A stretch of 5,380 bases of DNA, taken from the NCBI GenBank assembly GCA_036377055.1, contig DASUZD010000118.1, positions 1 through 5,380 of the forward strand, in the 5' to 3' direction. Both the position numbers and the translations under genes were made by a program. The stretch comes from DASUZD01 sp036377055. Lineage in GTDB: Bacteria > Actinomycetota > Thermoleophilia > Gaiellales > Gaiellaceae. The notes under the pieces were generated by a model. That model worked only from the letters and a program-made list of their open reading frames with translations, did no database searches and was not told the origin of the DNA. Shown here in pieces: positions 1 to 5,380 of the stretch (position 1 is the first letter of the stretch; every line of letters starts with the position of its first letter).

Positions 1-206
1 GTCAGGCTCTTCAGCACGTCCTGCCCGACCGCCCGCTCGCGCACCTGCGCGACGAAGTCCTTCACGACGTTGAAGTTCACGTCCGCCTCGAGCAGGGCGA
101 GACGGATCTCGCGCATCGCGCGGGAGATCGCCTCGTCGTCGAGGCGGCCGCGGCCGCGAAGATCGCCGAGCGCCGCCTGAAGCTTGTCTGAGAGGGCGTC
201 GAACAC
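1..206 (-). CDS. ffh: Signal recognition particle GTPase Ffh (SRP54), N-terminal part, cut by the window edge
   Basis: Ffh binds 4.5S/SRP RNA and signal sequences of nascent membrane proteins and, with FtsY, delivers ribosomes to the membrane translocon. Only the first 68 codons are present. Reading the minus strand from a GTG at 206-204, the protein begins MFDALSDKLQAALGDL and continues through GRGRL and REIRLALLEADVNFNVVKDF to AVGQDVLKSL. This follows the well-known start of bacterial Ffh (MFD.L...L, GRGRL, alpha-helical N domain, ALLEADV, V..F, AVG..V.KSL) nearly position by position. The GTPase G domain and the RNA-binding M domain lie outside the window. The GTG is chosen because it gives the conserved MFD start. 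No Shine-Dalgarno sequence precedes it, so the message is probably leaderless or nearly so. The gene is divergent from the cyclase gene on its right, with 47 bp between the two starts. The identification is secure; only the start could shift slightly. Confidence 0.95.
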   Translation of the reverse strand, partial: MFDALSDKLQAALGDLRGRGRLDDEAISRAMREIRLALLEADVNFNVVKDFVAQVRERAVGQDVLKSL

Positions 207-215
207 CGGCCGCGC

Positions 216-243
216 AGTGTACCGGCGTGCTTTCGTGCGTCAG
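216..243 (-). promoter_or_regulatory. Probable ffh promoter (-35 CTGACG, -10 TACACT)
   Basis: On the minus strand, CTGACG (243-238; four of six matches to TTGACA) is followed after 16 bases by TACACT (221-216), which fits the TAnnnT -10 consensus. The -10 box ends 9 bases before the ffh GTG. Transcription would therefore begin within a few bases of the start codon, which agrees with the lack of a Shine-Dalgarno sequence. The promoter is predicted by eye only. Confidence 0.55.
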
Positions 244-253
244 ACTCGCAGAT
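241..253 (+). promoter_or_regulatory. Possible -10 element of the first cyclase gene (CAGACT), leaderless start
   Basis: CAGACT (241-246) lies 7 bases before the ATG at 254, where a -10 box would sit for a leaderless message. No Shine-Dalgarno sequence is present. The same octamer apart from its first base ([C/T]AGACTCG) stands at almost the same distance before the second cyclase gene, which strengthens the call. The box lacks the first T of TAnnnT and I see no good -35, so it is a weak candidate. It overlaps the -35 box proposed for ffh on the other strand. Confidence 0.35.
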
Positions 254-3200
254 ATGGCGGCGTGTGCGCGGTGCGGCGCGGCTCTTCCCGCCGAGGCGCG
301 GTTCTGCCCGGCCTGCGCGGCGCCGGTCGAGGCGGCGCCGCCGGCGGAGGAGCGCAAGCTCGCGACCGTCCTCTTCGCCGACCTCGTCGGCTCGACCGAG
401 CTCGCTGACGACCAGGATCCCGAGCGCACGCGCGCCGTGCTCGATCGCTTCTACGACGCGATGGCGGCCGAGATCGAGGGCGCCGGCGGCACCGTCGAGA
501 AGTTCGCCGGCGACGCGGTCATGGCCGCGTTCGGCGCTCCCGCCGCCCACGAGGACCACCCGGAGCGGGCGCTGCATGCGGCGCTCTCGATGCGGCACCG
601 GCTCGACACGCTCTTCGAGGGGCGGCTCGCGCTTCGGATCGGCGTGAACACGGGCGACGTCGTGATCGGACGGCCGCGCGAGGGCAGCTCGTTCGTCACG
701 GGCGACGCGGTGAACGTCGCAGCCCGTCTCGAGCAGGCCGCGGCGCCCGGCGACATCCTCGTCGGGGAGCGGACGGCGCGCGCGGCGCGCGGAGCGTTCG
801 AGTTCGACGACGCGCAGACCGTGGAGGCGAAGGGCAAGCCGGGCGGCGTGCAGGCGCGACGGCTTCGGCGCGCGCTCTCGCTGATGCGACCGCGCGGCGT
901 CGGCGGGCTCAGGCGCGCGTTCGTCGGCCGCGACGACGACCTTGCCCGGCTCGAGCAAGCCTTCCGCGACTGCGCCGTTCGGCGCGATCCGACCGTGGTC
1001 ACGGTGGTCGGGGAGGCGGGGGTCGGGAAGACGCGGCTGGCGCGCGAGCTGTGGGAGCGCCTCGCGGACGAGACGCCGGAGCCGCTGCGCCGGACCGGCC
1101 GCTGCCTCCCCTACGGGCGAGGGATCACGTACTGGCCGCTCGGCGAGATCCTGAAGGAGCACCTCGGGATCCTCGAGAGCGACGAGCCCGACCGCGTCCG
1201 CGCGCAGCTCAGCGGCCGGGAGATCCTCGGGCTGACCCTCGGCCTCGACGTCGCCGGCGAGCTGCACCCGCTCGCCGCGCGCGACCGGCTGCGCGAGGCG
1301 TGGGTGGAGCTGCTCGAGGAGCTGACCGCGGAACGTCCGGTCGTCGTGCTCGTCGAGGACCTGCACTGGGCCGAGGACCCGCTGCTCGACCTGCTCGAGC
1401 ACCTCGCCCGGCACGTGCGCGGGCCGCTCCTCCTGATCGGCACCGCGCGACCCGAGCTGCTCGACCGCCGGCCCGGCTTCGGGCGGAGCCGCGGCCCCGC
1501 TGAGGTCGTCTGGCTCGAGGCGCTCGAACCGGACGCGGCCGGCGAGCTCGTTGCCGCGCTCGTCCCCGCCGAGCTCCCGCTCCGCGTCCGGGAGCTCGTC
1601 GTCGAGCGGGCCGAGGGCAACCCGTTCTTCGTCGAGGAGGTGCTGGCGACGCTGATCGACCGCGGAGTGCTGACGCCGCGGGACGGCGGCTTCGCGATTC
1701 GCGAGGTCGACGCGGACGTCGAGATACCGGACTCGGTGCGCGCGGTGCTCGCGGCGAGGATCGACCTTCTGCCGGCGACGGAGAAGGCCGCGCTTCAGGC
1801 CGCGGCCGTGATCGGCCGGACGTTTTGGAGCGGCCCCGTCTACGAGCTCCTCGAGGGACTCGAGCCGGACTTCCGCGTCCTCGAGGACCGCGACTTCGTC
1901 CGCCGCCGCGCCGGCTCGTCACTCGAGGGCGAGCCGGAGTACGCGTTCAAGCACGCCCTCACGCGCGAGGTGGCGTACTCGAGCCTCCCGAAGGCTCGCC
2001 GCGCACGGCTCCACGCCGCGTTCGCGCGCTGGGTCGAACGCATGGGCTCCGGGCGTGACGAGCACGCGCCGCTCCTCGCGCACCACTTCGCGGAGGCGGT
2101 ACGGCCCGAGGACGCCGACCTCGCCTGGGCGGGCGCCGACGCCGAGGCGGCGGCGCTTCGGGGCGACGCCGTGCGGTGGCTGCGCCGAGCGGCGGTTCTC
2201 GCTCTCGGCCGCTACGCGATCGAGGACGGGATCGCGCTCCTCGAGCGCGCGCTCGAGCTCGAGACCGGCGAGCGGGAGCGTCCGCTGCTGTGGCGTGAGC
2301 TCGGGCGCGCGCACGCGCTCCGCTACGACGGCGAGGCGTTCTGGGCGGCAATGGAGCGGGCCTTCGAAGGCACGGACGACCCGCGGCTCGAGGCCGAGCT
2401 CTACGCTGACCTCGCGTTCGAGACCACCACTCGCTCCGGGATCTGGCGGCGAATGCCGGAGTCCGAGCTCGTCGAGGGCTGGACGCAGAAGGCGCTCGAG
2501 CTCGCGGAGCCGGAGAGCTTGCCGTACCTGAAGGCGCTGCTCGCGCGGGCACGGTGGGATCCGGAGCACGGCGCCGAGGCGGCGGTCGAGGCGACGGCGC
2601 TCGCGGAGCGCCTGGGAGATCCGGTCTACCGCTCCTTCGCGTTCGACGTGCGCGGGATCGCCCAGTTCGTCCGCGGCGAGTACGAGCTCGGCAAGGCGTG
2701 GGCGGAGCGCCGGTTCGAGTTCCTGGACCAGATCAGCGACCCGGACCACCGCGCGGAGATCCACGCCGCGCCGATCTCCGGCTGCATCTGGAGCGGCCGC
2801 TTCCGCGAGGCGCGCCGCCTCGCTCGTGCCCACGACGAGCTCGCCTCGCCGCTCACGCCGCACCACCGCGTCCACGCGGTCGCGATCCTCCTCGAGGTCG
2901 AGGAGCTCGCCGCCGGCTGGGAGACCGTCGCCGCGCTGCAGGCGCGCACGGAGGATGCAGTCGCGGAGAACCTCGAGACGCCCTGCGTCCGGAACCCGCG
3001 GTCGCTGCTCGTTTGCGCCGCCGCGCAGACCGAGCTGGGGGACGAGGCCGCCGCCCATCGGCTCGAGGAGCGCGCCCGGGAGGTCTGGATGGAGGGATAC
3101 GGCTCGACGCTCGACGCGCCGCTTCTACGGCTCGCGCTCCTGCGCGGCGATCTCGACGAGGCGGAGCGGCTCGTCGGCGTCCCGGAGCTCCGCGGCTGGC

Positions 3201-3445
3201 ACCGCGGCTGGTTCTTCTTCTCGGCGTTGACTGCGCGGCTCGACGCATTGGCTGCGCTCGGCCGTCGCGAGGAGGTCGAAGCGGAGGCGAGCCGTCATCG
3301 CCGCCCCGGCACGTATCTCGAGCCCTTCGCCGTCCGCGCCCTCGGGATCGTCCGCGAGGACGACTCGCTGCTCGAGCGTGCGGCCGCGGACTTCGCGGCG
3401 ATGGGCCTCGACCGGCACGCATCGCAGACGCGCGCGCTGTTCTAG
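254..3445 (+). CDS. Zinc ribbon - class III nucleotidyl cyclase - STAND/AAA ATPase - TPR-like protein (1063 aa)
   Basis: This is a probable multidomain signalling protein that makes a cyclic nucleotide (cAMP by family default) under control of an ATPase/TPR sensor. No signal peptide or membrane segment is seen, so it is likely cytosolic. Domains in order: a zinc ribbon with Cys4, Cys7, Cys18 and Cys21; a class III cyclase at about 34-205, with metal aspartates D43 (FADLVGST) and D87 (KFAGDAVMAAFG), lysine K83 four residues before D87, and transition-state residues N154 and R158 (GDAVNVAAR); an AAA_16/COG3899-type ATPase starting at FVGR (223-226), with Walker A GEAGVGKT (253-260), Walker B VVVLVED (363-369) followed by LHWAE, and the family motif EGNPFFVEE; then a helical region from about 640 to the end that looks TPR-like. 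About 1000-1150 aa is usual for this architecture. The ATG at 254 is preferred over an in-frame GTG at 227 because it puts the zinc ribbon at the very N-terminus, as in the paralogue downstream. The residue at the usual second purine-recognition position is F147 rather than Asp or Thr, so substrate and activity are uncertain. Confidence 0.9.
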   Translation: MAACARCGAALPAEARFCPACAAPVEAAPPAEERKLATVLFADLVGSTELADDQDPERTRAVLDRFYDAMAAEIEGAGGTVEKFAGDAVMAAFGAPAAHEDHPERALHAALSMRHRLDTLFEGRLALRIGVNTGDVVIGRPREGSSFVTGDAVNVAARLEQAAAPGDILVGERTARAARGAFEFDDAQTVEAKGKPGGVQARRLRRALSLMRPRGVGGLRRAFVGRDDDLARLEQAFRDCAVRRDPTVVTVVGEAGVGKTRLARELWERLADETPEPLRRTGRCLPYGRGITYWPLGEILKEHLGILESDEPDRVRAQLSGREILGLTLGLDVAGELHPLAARDRLREAWVELLEELTAERPVVVLVEDLHWAEDPLLDLLEHLARHVRGPLLLIGTARPELLDRRPGFGRSRGPAEVVWLEALEPDAAGELVAALVPAELPLRVRELVVERAEGNPFFVEEVLATLIDRGVLTPRDGGFAIREVDADVEIPDSVRAVLAARIDLLPATEKAALQAAAVIGRTFWSGPVYELLEGLEPDFRVLEDRDFVRRRAGSSLEGEPEYAFKHALTREVAYSSLPKARRARLHAAFARWVERMGSGRDEHAPLLAHHFAEAVRPEDADLAWAGADAEAAALRGDAVRWLRRAAVLALGRYAIEDGIALLERALELETGERERPLLWRELGRAHALRYDGEAFWAAMERAFEGTDDPRLEAELYADLAFETTTRSGIWRRMPESELVEGWTQKALELAEPESLPYLKALLARARWDPEHGAEAAVEATALAERLGDPVYRSFAFDVRGIAQFVRGEYELGKAWAERRFEFLDQISDPDHRAEIHAAPISGCIWSGRFREARRLARAHDELASPLTPHHRVHAVAILLEVEELAAGWETVAALQARTEDAVAENLETPCVRNPRSLLVCAAAQTELGDEAAAHRLEERAREVWMEGYGSTLDAPLLRLALLRGDLDEAERLVGVPELRGWHRGWFFFSALTARLDALAALGRREEVEAEASRHRRPGTYLEPFAVRALGIVREDDSLLERAAADFAAMGLDRHASQTRALF

Positions 3446-3495
3446 GCCTAGGTGTATCGCCGCCCCTCGGCGGGCAGGCTCGCGGCGTCCACTAC

Positions 3496-3503
3496 GAGGA
3501 GGA
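3496..3503 (+). promoter_or_regulatory. Strong ribosome binding site of the dodecin gene
   Basis: GAGGAGGA is a near-perfect Shine-Dalgarno sequence; its GGAGG core ends 7 bases before the ATG at 3510. It fixes the start of the small gene and contrasts with ffh and both cyclase genes, none of which has such a site. It would suit translation within a longer transcript, for example one reading through from the upstream cyclase gene. Confidence 0.85.
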
Positions 3504-3509
3504 AGTCAC

Positions 3510-3716
3510 ATGGCTGACGTCGTGAAGGTCGTGACGATCATCGGGCAGTCGCCGGAGAGCTTCGCCAAGGCAGCCGACGCGGCGGTGCAGGAGGCCGCGA
3601 AGACGCTGCGCGGCATCACCGGCGCCGACGTGGTCTCGATGAGCGCGACCGTCGAAGGCGACCGGATCACGATGTACAAGACGACGGTGAACATCGCGTT
3701 CGCGATCGAGCGGTAG
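3510..3716 (+). CDS. Dodecin-family small protein (68 aa), probably not a classical flavin binder
   Basis: Dodecins are small beta-alpha-beta-beta proteins of about 65-75 residues that assemble into hollow dodecamers; classical members store riboflavin or FMN, while others such as the mycobacterial 'calcium dodecin' do not. The 68-aa product begins MADVVKVVTIIGQSPESF, with the family's KV...GtSpeSf start, an alpha helix (about 16-34, ending KTLRG), a strand around DVVSMSATVEG, and the final strand MYKTTVNIAFAIE. Length and pattern fit the whole family. By alignment from memory with the Halobacterium salinarum protein, the flavin-stacking Trp36 corresponds to Gly38 here and the flavin-contacting Gln55 to Lys57. 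Flavin binding in the usual manner is therefore doubtful. The start is set by the GAGGAGGA site 7 bases upstream; a longer in-frame reading from 3378 overlaps the cyclase gene and is not supported. The gene lies 64 bases after the cyclase stop in the same direction, with no clear promoter in the gap, so co-transcription is plausible. A functional link to the cyclases is not shown. Confidence 0.9.
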   Translation: MADVVKVVTIIGQSPESFAKAADAAVQEAAKTLRGITGADVVSMSATVEGDRITMYKTTVNIAFAIER

Positions 3717-3731
3717 AAGCGTCCGGTCGGC

Positions 3732-3813
3732 GCTGGTGGACCCTCCCGGTTCCCCCAGACCCCCTCCCCCGGTCCGCTAGCGCGGACGAGCGCCCTTCGG
3801 CGCTTCCACCAGC
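3732..3813. repeat. Nested inverted repeats: 9-bp outer stem enclosing two 6-bp hairpins
   Basis: GCTGGTGGA (3732-3740) is exactly complementary to TCCACCAGC (3805-3813). Inside are two adjacent perfect hairpins: GTCCGC/GCGGAC (3772-3777 with 3782-3787, loop TAGC) and AGCGCC/GGCGCT (3789-3794 with 3799-3804, loop CTTC). The remaining interior, 3741-3771, is a C-rich strand with little pairing. As RNA this could form a closed three-way element just after the dodecin gene. It may help end transcription or stabilise the 3' end of the dodecin message. There is no T-run after it, so it is not a classical intrinsic terminator. The repeats are seen directly; the fold and role are inferred. Confidence 0.6.
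3741..3770 (-). other. G-quadruplex motif (minus strand); C-rich tract on the plus strand
   Basis: On the plus strand, C-runs of 3, 3, 5, 5 and 5 (3741-3743, 3745-3747, 3752-3756, 3760-3764, 3766-3770) are separated by 1, 4, 3 and 1 bases. The minus strand thus fits the G3+N1-7 quadruplex pattern with five G-runs. From 3741 to 3771 there are 21 C and only 4 G. As RNA read from the dodecin side, this C-rich, G-poor stretch resembles a Rho loading (rut) region, so a Rho-dependent terminator is possible. The motif is certain; its folding and function are not. Confidence 0.6.
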
Positions 3814-3853
3814 TAAGCGGCGCGCGCATCTTCCACACGCGACACGTCCTGCC

Positions 3854-3859
3854 TAGACT
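3854..3859 (+). promoter_or_regulatory. -10 element (TAGACT) of the second cyclase gene, leaderless start
   Basis: TAGACT matches the TAnnnT -10 consensus and ends 6 bases before the GTG at 3866, so transcription should start at or next to the start codon. No Shine-Dalgarno sequence is present. A -35 box is not clear: TTCCAC at 3831-3836 has the right 17-base spacing but matches poorly. The same TAG is also an in-frame stop that rules out any earlier start for the cyclase. Confidence 0.55.
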
Positions 3860-3865
3860 CGGGAC

Positions 3866-5380
3866 GTGGTCACCTGTACCGCATGCGGCGTGCGGAACCC
3901 TGAAGGCGCGCATTTCTGCCACGCCTGCGGCGCTGCGCTGCCCGCGACGGCGCCGGCGCCGGCCGCGATCCGGAAGACCGTCACCGTCCTCTTCTGCGAC
4001 GTCGTCGACTCGACCGCCCGCGGCGAGCGGGTCGACCCGGAGGCGCTGCGGCGGGTCATGTCGCGCTACTTCGACGAGATGCGCGCGGCGGTCGAGGCGC
4101 ACGAGGGCACGGTGGAGAAGTTCATCGGCGACGCGGTCATGGCCGTCTTCGGCGTGCCGGCCGTGCACGAGGACGACGCGCTCCGGGCCGTGCGCTCGGC
4201 CGACGAGATGCGCCGGCGGCTCGCCGACCTGAACCGCGAGCTCGAGGGCGTGTGGGGCGTGCAGCTCCAGATCCGGATCGGCATCAACACCGGCGAGGTC
4301 GTCGCCGGAGATCCGAGTGAGTCTTCGACCATCGTCACCGGGGACGTCGTGAACACCGCGAAGCGTCTTCAGGAGGCGGCCGAGCCGGGCAGCGTCCTGA
4401 TCGGCCATGACACCTACGGCCTCGTCGCCGGTGCGGTCCGCGTCACCGAACCGAACGGCGGCGCGCTCCGGCTCAAGGGCAAGAGCGAGCCGTTCGCGGC
4501 GTGGCAGCTCCACGAGGTCGACCCCAGCGCCGCCGGCATCCGCCGAAGGCTCGACGGGCCGTTCGTCGGCCGAAGGAGCGAGCTCGGCCTGCTCGTCGAC
4601 GCGCTAGCCCGAGTCGAGGGCGAGCGCACGTGCCGCCTCTTCACCGTGCTCGGAGCGCCGGGGCTCGGGAAGTCGCGGCTCGCGCGCGAGCTGGCGGCGC
4701 AGGCCGAGCCGCGAGCGACGTTCCTGACGGGGCACTGCCTGGCCTACGGCGAGGGGATCACGTTCTGGCCGCTGGGCGAGATCGTCCGCGAGGCGGGCGG
4801 CGAGCAGGCGTTGCGCGAGGCGCTGGAGGGGACCGCCGACGCCCAGGTCGTGCTCGAACGCGTGCGCGGCGCGCTCGGCGAGCCGGGCTCGCACGCGGCC
4901 GGAGAGGAGACTTTCTGGGCGGTGCGGAAGCTGTTCGAGGCGCTCGCGCGGACGCGCCCGCTCGTCGTCTGCTTCGAGGACATCCACTGGGCCGAGCCGA
5001 CGCTGCTCGACCTGATCGAGTACCTCGCCGGTTGGATCCGCGACGCGCCGGTGCTCCTCGTCTGCACCTCGCGCCGCGAGCTCGTCGATCGGCGGCCGGG
5101 CTGGCTCGCGCCGCGCGCGCACGCGGGCGCCGTCGCGCTCGAGCCGCTCTCGGACGCCGAATCCGAGGCGCTCCTCCGCGCGGTCGGCGAGGGCGTTAGC
5201 GAGGAGGCTCGCGCGCGGATCGCCGAGGCCGCCGAGGGGAACCCGCTCTTCGTCGAGCAGATGGCGGCGATGGCCGCGGAGGCCGGCGAAGGCGCTCCGC
5301 TGGCGGTCCCGCCGACGATCCAGGCGCTCCTCGCGGCGCGGCTCGACCGGCTGGAGCCGGAGGAGCGCGCGGTGATCGAG
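3866..5380 (+). CDS. Second zinc ribbon - class III nucleotidyl cyclase - STAND/AAA ATPase protein, C-terminus beyond the window
   Basis: An open frame of 505 codons runs from GTG 3866 to the right edge without a stop, so the C-terminal part of the ATPase module and any TPR region are missing. The protein starts MVTCTACG. Domains: a zinc ribbon with Cys4, Cys7, Cys18 and Cys21; an Ala/Pro-rich linker (about 24-34); a class III cyclase at about 36-215, with metal aspartates D45 (VLFCDVVDST) and D89 (KFIGDAVMAVFG), K85, and transition-state N163 and R167 (GDVVNTAKR); and a STAND/AAA_16 ATPase starting FVGR (233-236), with Walker A GAPGLGKS (263-270), Walker B LVVCFED (366-372) followed by IHWAE, and the motif EGNPLFVEQM. 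It shares architecture and many motifs with the protein at 254-3445 and is probably its tandem paralogue. The purine-site position equivalent to Asp/Thr of studied cyclases is I156. The GTG is the only sensible start, since an in-frame TAG lies four codons upstream. The likely product is a cyclic nucleotide, with activity gated by the ATPase/sensor part; this is inferred from the family. Confidence 0.9.
   Translation, partial: MVTCTACGVRNPEGAHFCHACGAALPATAPAPAAIRKTVTVLFCDVVDSTARGERVDPEALRRVMSRYFDEMRAAVEAHEGTVEKFIGDAVMAVFGVPAVHEDDALRAVRSADEMRRRLADLNRELEGVWGVQLQIRIGINTGEVVAGDPSESSTIVTGDVVNTAKRLQEAAEPGSVLIGHDTYGLVAGAVRVTEPNGGALRLKGKSEPFAAWQLHEVDPSAAGIRRRLDGPFVGRRSELGLLVDALARVEGERTCRLFTVLGAPGLGKSRLARELAAQAEPRATFLTGHCLAYGEGITFWPLGEIVREAGGEQALREALEGTADAQVVLERVRGALGEPGSHAAGEETFWAVRKLFEALARTRPLVVCFEDIHWAEPTLLDLIEYLAGWIRDAPVLLVCTSRRELVDRRPGWLAPRAHAGAVALEPLSDAESEALLRAVGEGVSEEARARIAEAAEGNPLFVEQMAAMAAEAGEGAPLAVPPTIQALLAARLDRLEPEERAVIE

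Noticed and set aside
227..253. In-frame GTG at 227 as the start of the first cyclase gene (adds 9 residues).
   Set aside because: It would lie within the divergent promoter region and has no ribosome binding site. The ATG at 254 gives the zinc ribbon the same cysteine positions (4, 7, 18, 21) as in the paralogue.
77..1414. Long minus-strand open frame (445 codons) opposite ffh and the first cyclase gene.
   Set aside because: It overlaps two securely identified genes, its Arg/Ala-rich translation has no recognisable motif, and such antisense frames are common in GC-rich genes.
1919..3058. Long minus-strand open frame (379 codons) opposite the TPR-like region.
   Set aside because: It is a low-complexity, Arg/Glu/Leu-rich mirror of the coding strand with no recognisable domain; the plus frame holds clear cyclase/ATPase motifs and runs on through this region.
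3442..3472. 10-bp palindrome CTAGGCCTAG (3442-3451) over the cyclase stop, and a small hairpin CGCCG/CGGCG (3458-3472), as a terminator.
   Set aside because: The palindrome would leave no proper loop and the hairpin stem is only 5 bp with no T-run. Short matches like these are expected by chance here.
3378..3509. Longer dodecin reading starting at 3378 (44 extra residues).
   Set aside because: The extension overlaps the cyclase gene and is unlike any dodecin. The GAGGAGGA site and the family start both point to 3510.
2554..3525. Plus-strand frame (323 codons) overlapping the end of the first cyclase gene.
   Set aside because: Its translation is dominated by Arg, Gly, Ala and Pro, typical of an off-frame reading of GC-rich DNA.
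3506..4513. Minus-strand open frame (335 codons) covering dodecin, the intergenic region and the second cyclase domain.
   Set aside because: It would erase two recognisable plus-strand genes and their regulatory region; no domain is seen in its translation.
254..5380. A cyclic-nucleotide antiphage system of the Pycsar or CBASS type built on the two cyclases.
   Set aside because: No effector gene (TIR, membrane, nuclease or cyclic-nucleotide-binding protein) is visible next to either cyclase. Zinc ribbon-cyclase-STAND proteins are a common signalling architecture in high-GC bacteria, so a defence role has no support here.

Overview
The window is very GC-rich, uses GTG as well as ATG starts, and has near-leaderless genes. 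It carries zinc-ribbon/nucleotidyl cyclase/STAND-ATPase proteins of a kind that is abundant in high-GC Actinomycetota. The best guess is a soil-type actinomycetote, possibly class Thermoleophilia (Gaiellales/Solirubrobacterales). This is inferred from composition and gene content, not from a marker phylogeny.

Layout: (1) 1-206, minus strand: the first 68 codons of ffh, the SRP54 GTPase, leaving the window on the left. (2) 207-253: a 47-bp divergent intergenic region with a plausible ffh promoter and an overlapping -10-like element for the gene going right. (3) 254-3445, plus strand: a complete 1063-aa protein with an N-terminal zinc ribbon, a class III cyclase domain, an AAA/STAND ATPase and a long helical TPR-like C-terminus. 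(4) 3510-3716, plus strand: a 68-aa dodecin-family protein with a strong Shine-Dalgarno sequence; it lacks the two residues that classical dodecins use to hold flavin. (5) 3717-3865: a 149-bp intergenic region with a C-rich tract (G-quadruplex motif on the minus strand) inside a larger inverted-repeat structure, then a -10 element directly before the next start. (6) 3866-5380, plus strand: the first 505 codons of a second zinc ribbon/cyclase/STAND ATPase, running off the right edge.

The two large proteins are tandem paralogues. Both have CxxC-X10-CxxC at identical residue positions, cyclase metal aspartates 44 residues apart, and Walker A and B motifs. They look like one-protein signalling devices: an ATP-driven STAND/TPR sensor presumably controls a cyclic-nucleotide output domain. 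No cyclic-nucleotide receptor or effector gene is visible, so the pathway cannot be closed from this window. The dodecin may be read through from the first cyclase gene, since no clear promoter of its own is seen, but nothing shows a functional link. I found no mobile element, CRISPR array, tRNA or rRNA. The points most worth a second look are the structured C-rich intergenic element, the non-canonical purine-recognition position in both cyclases, the altered dodecin flavin site and the shared leaderless start motif.
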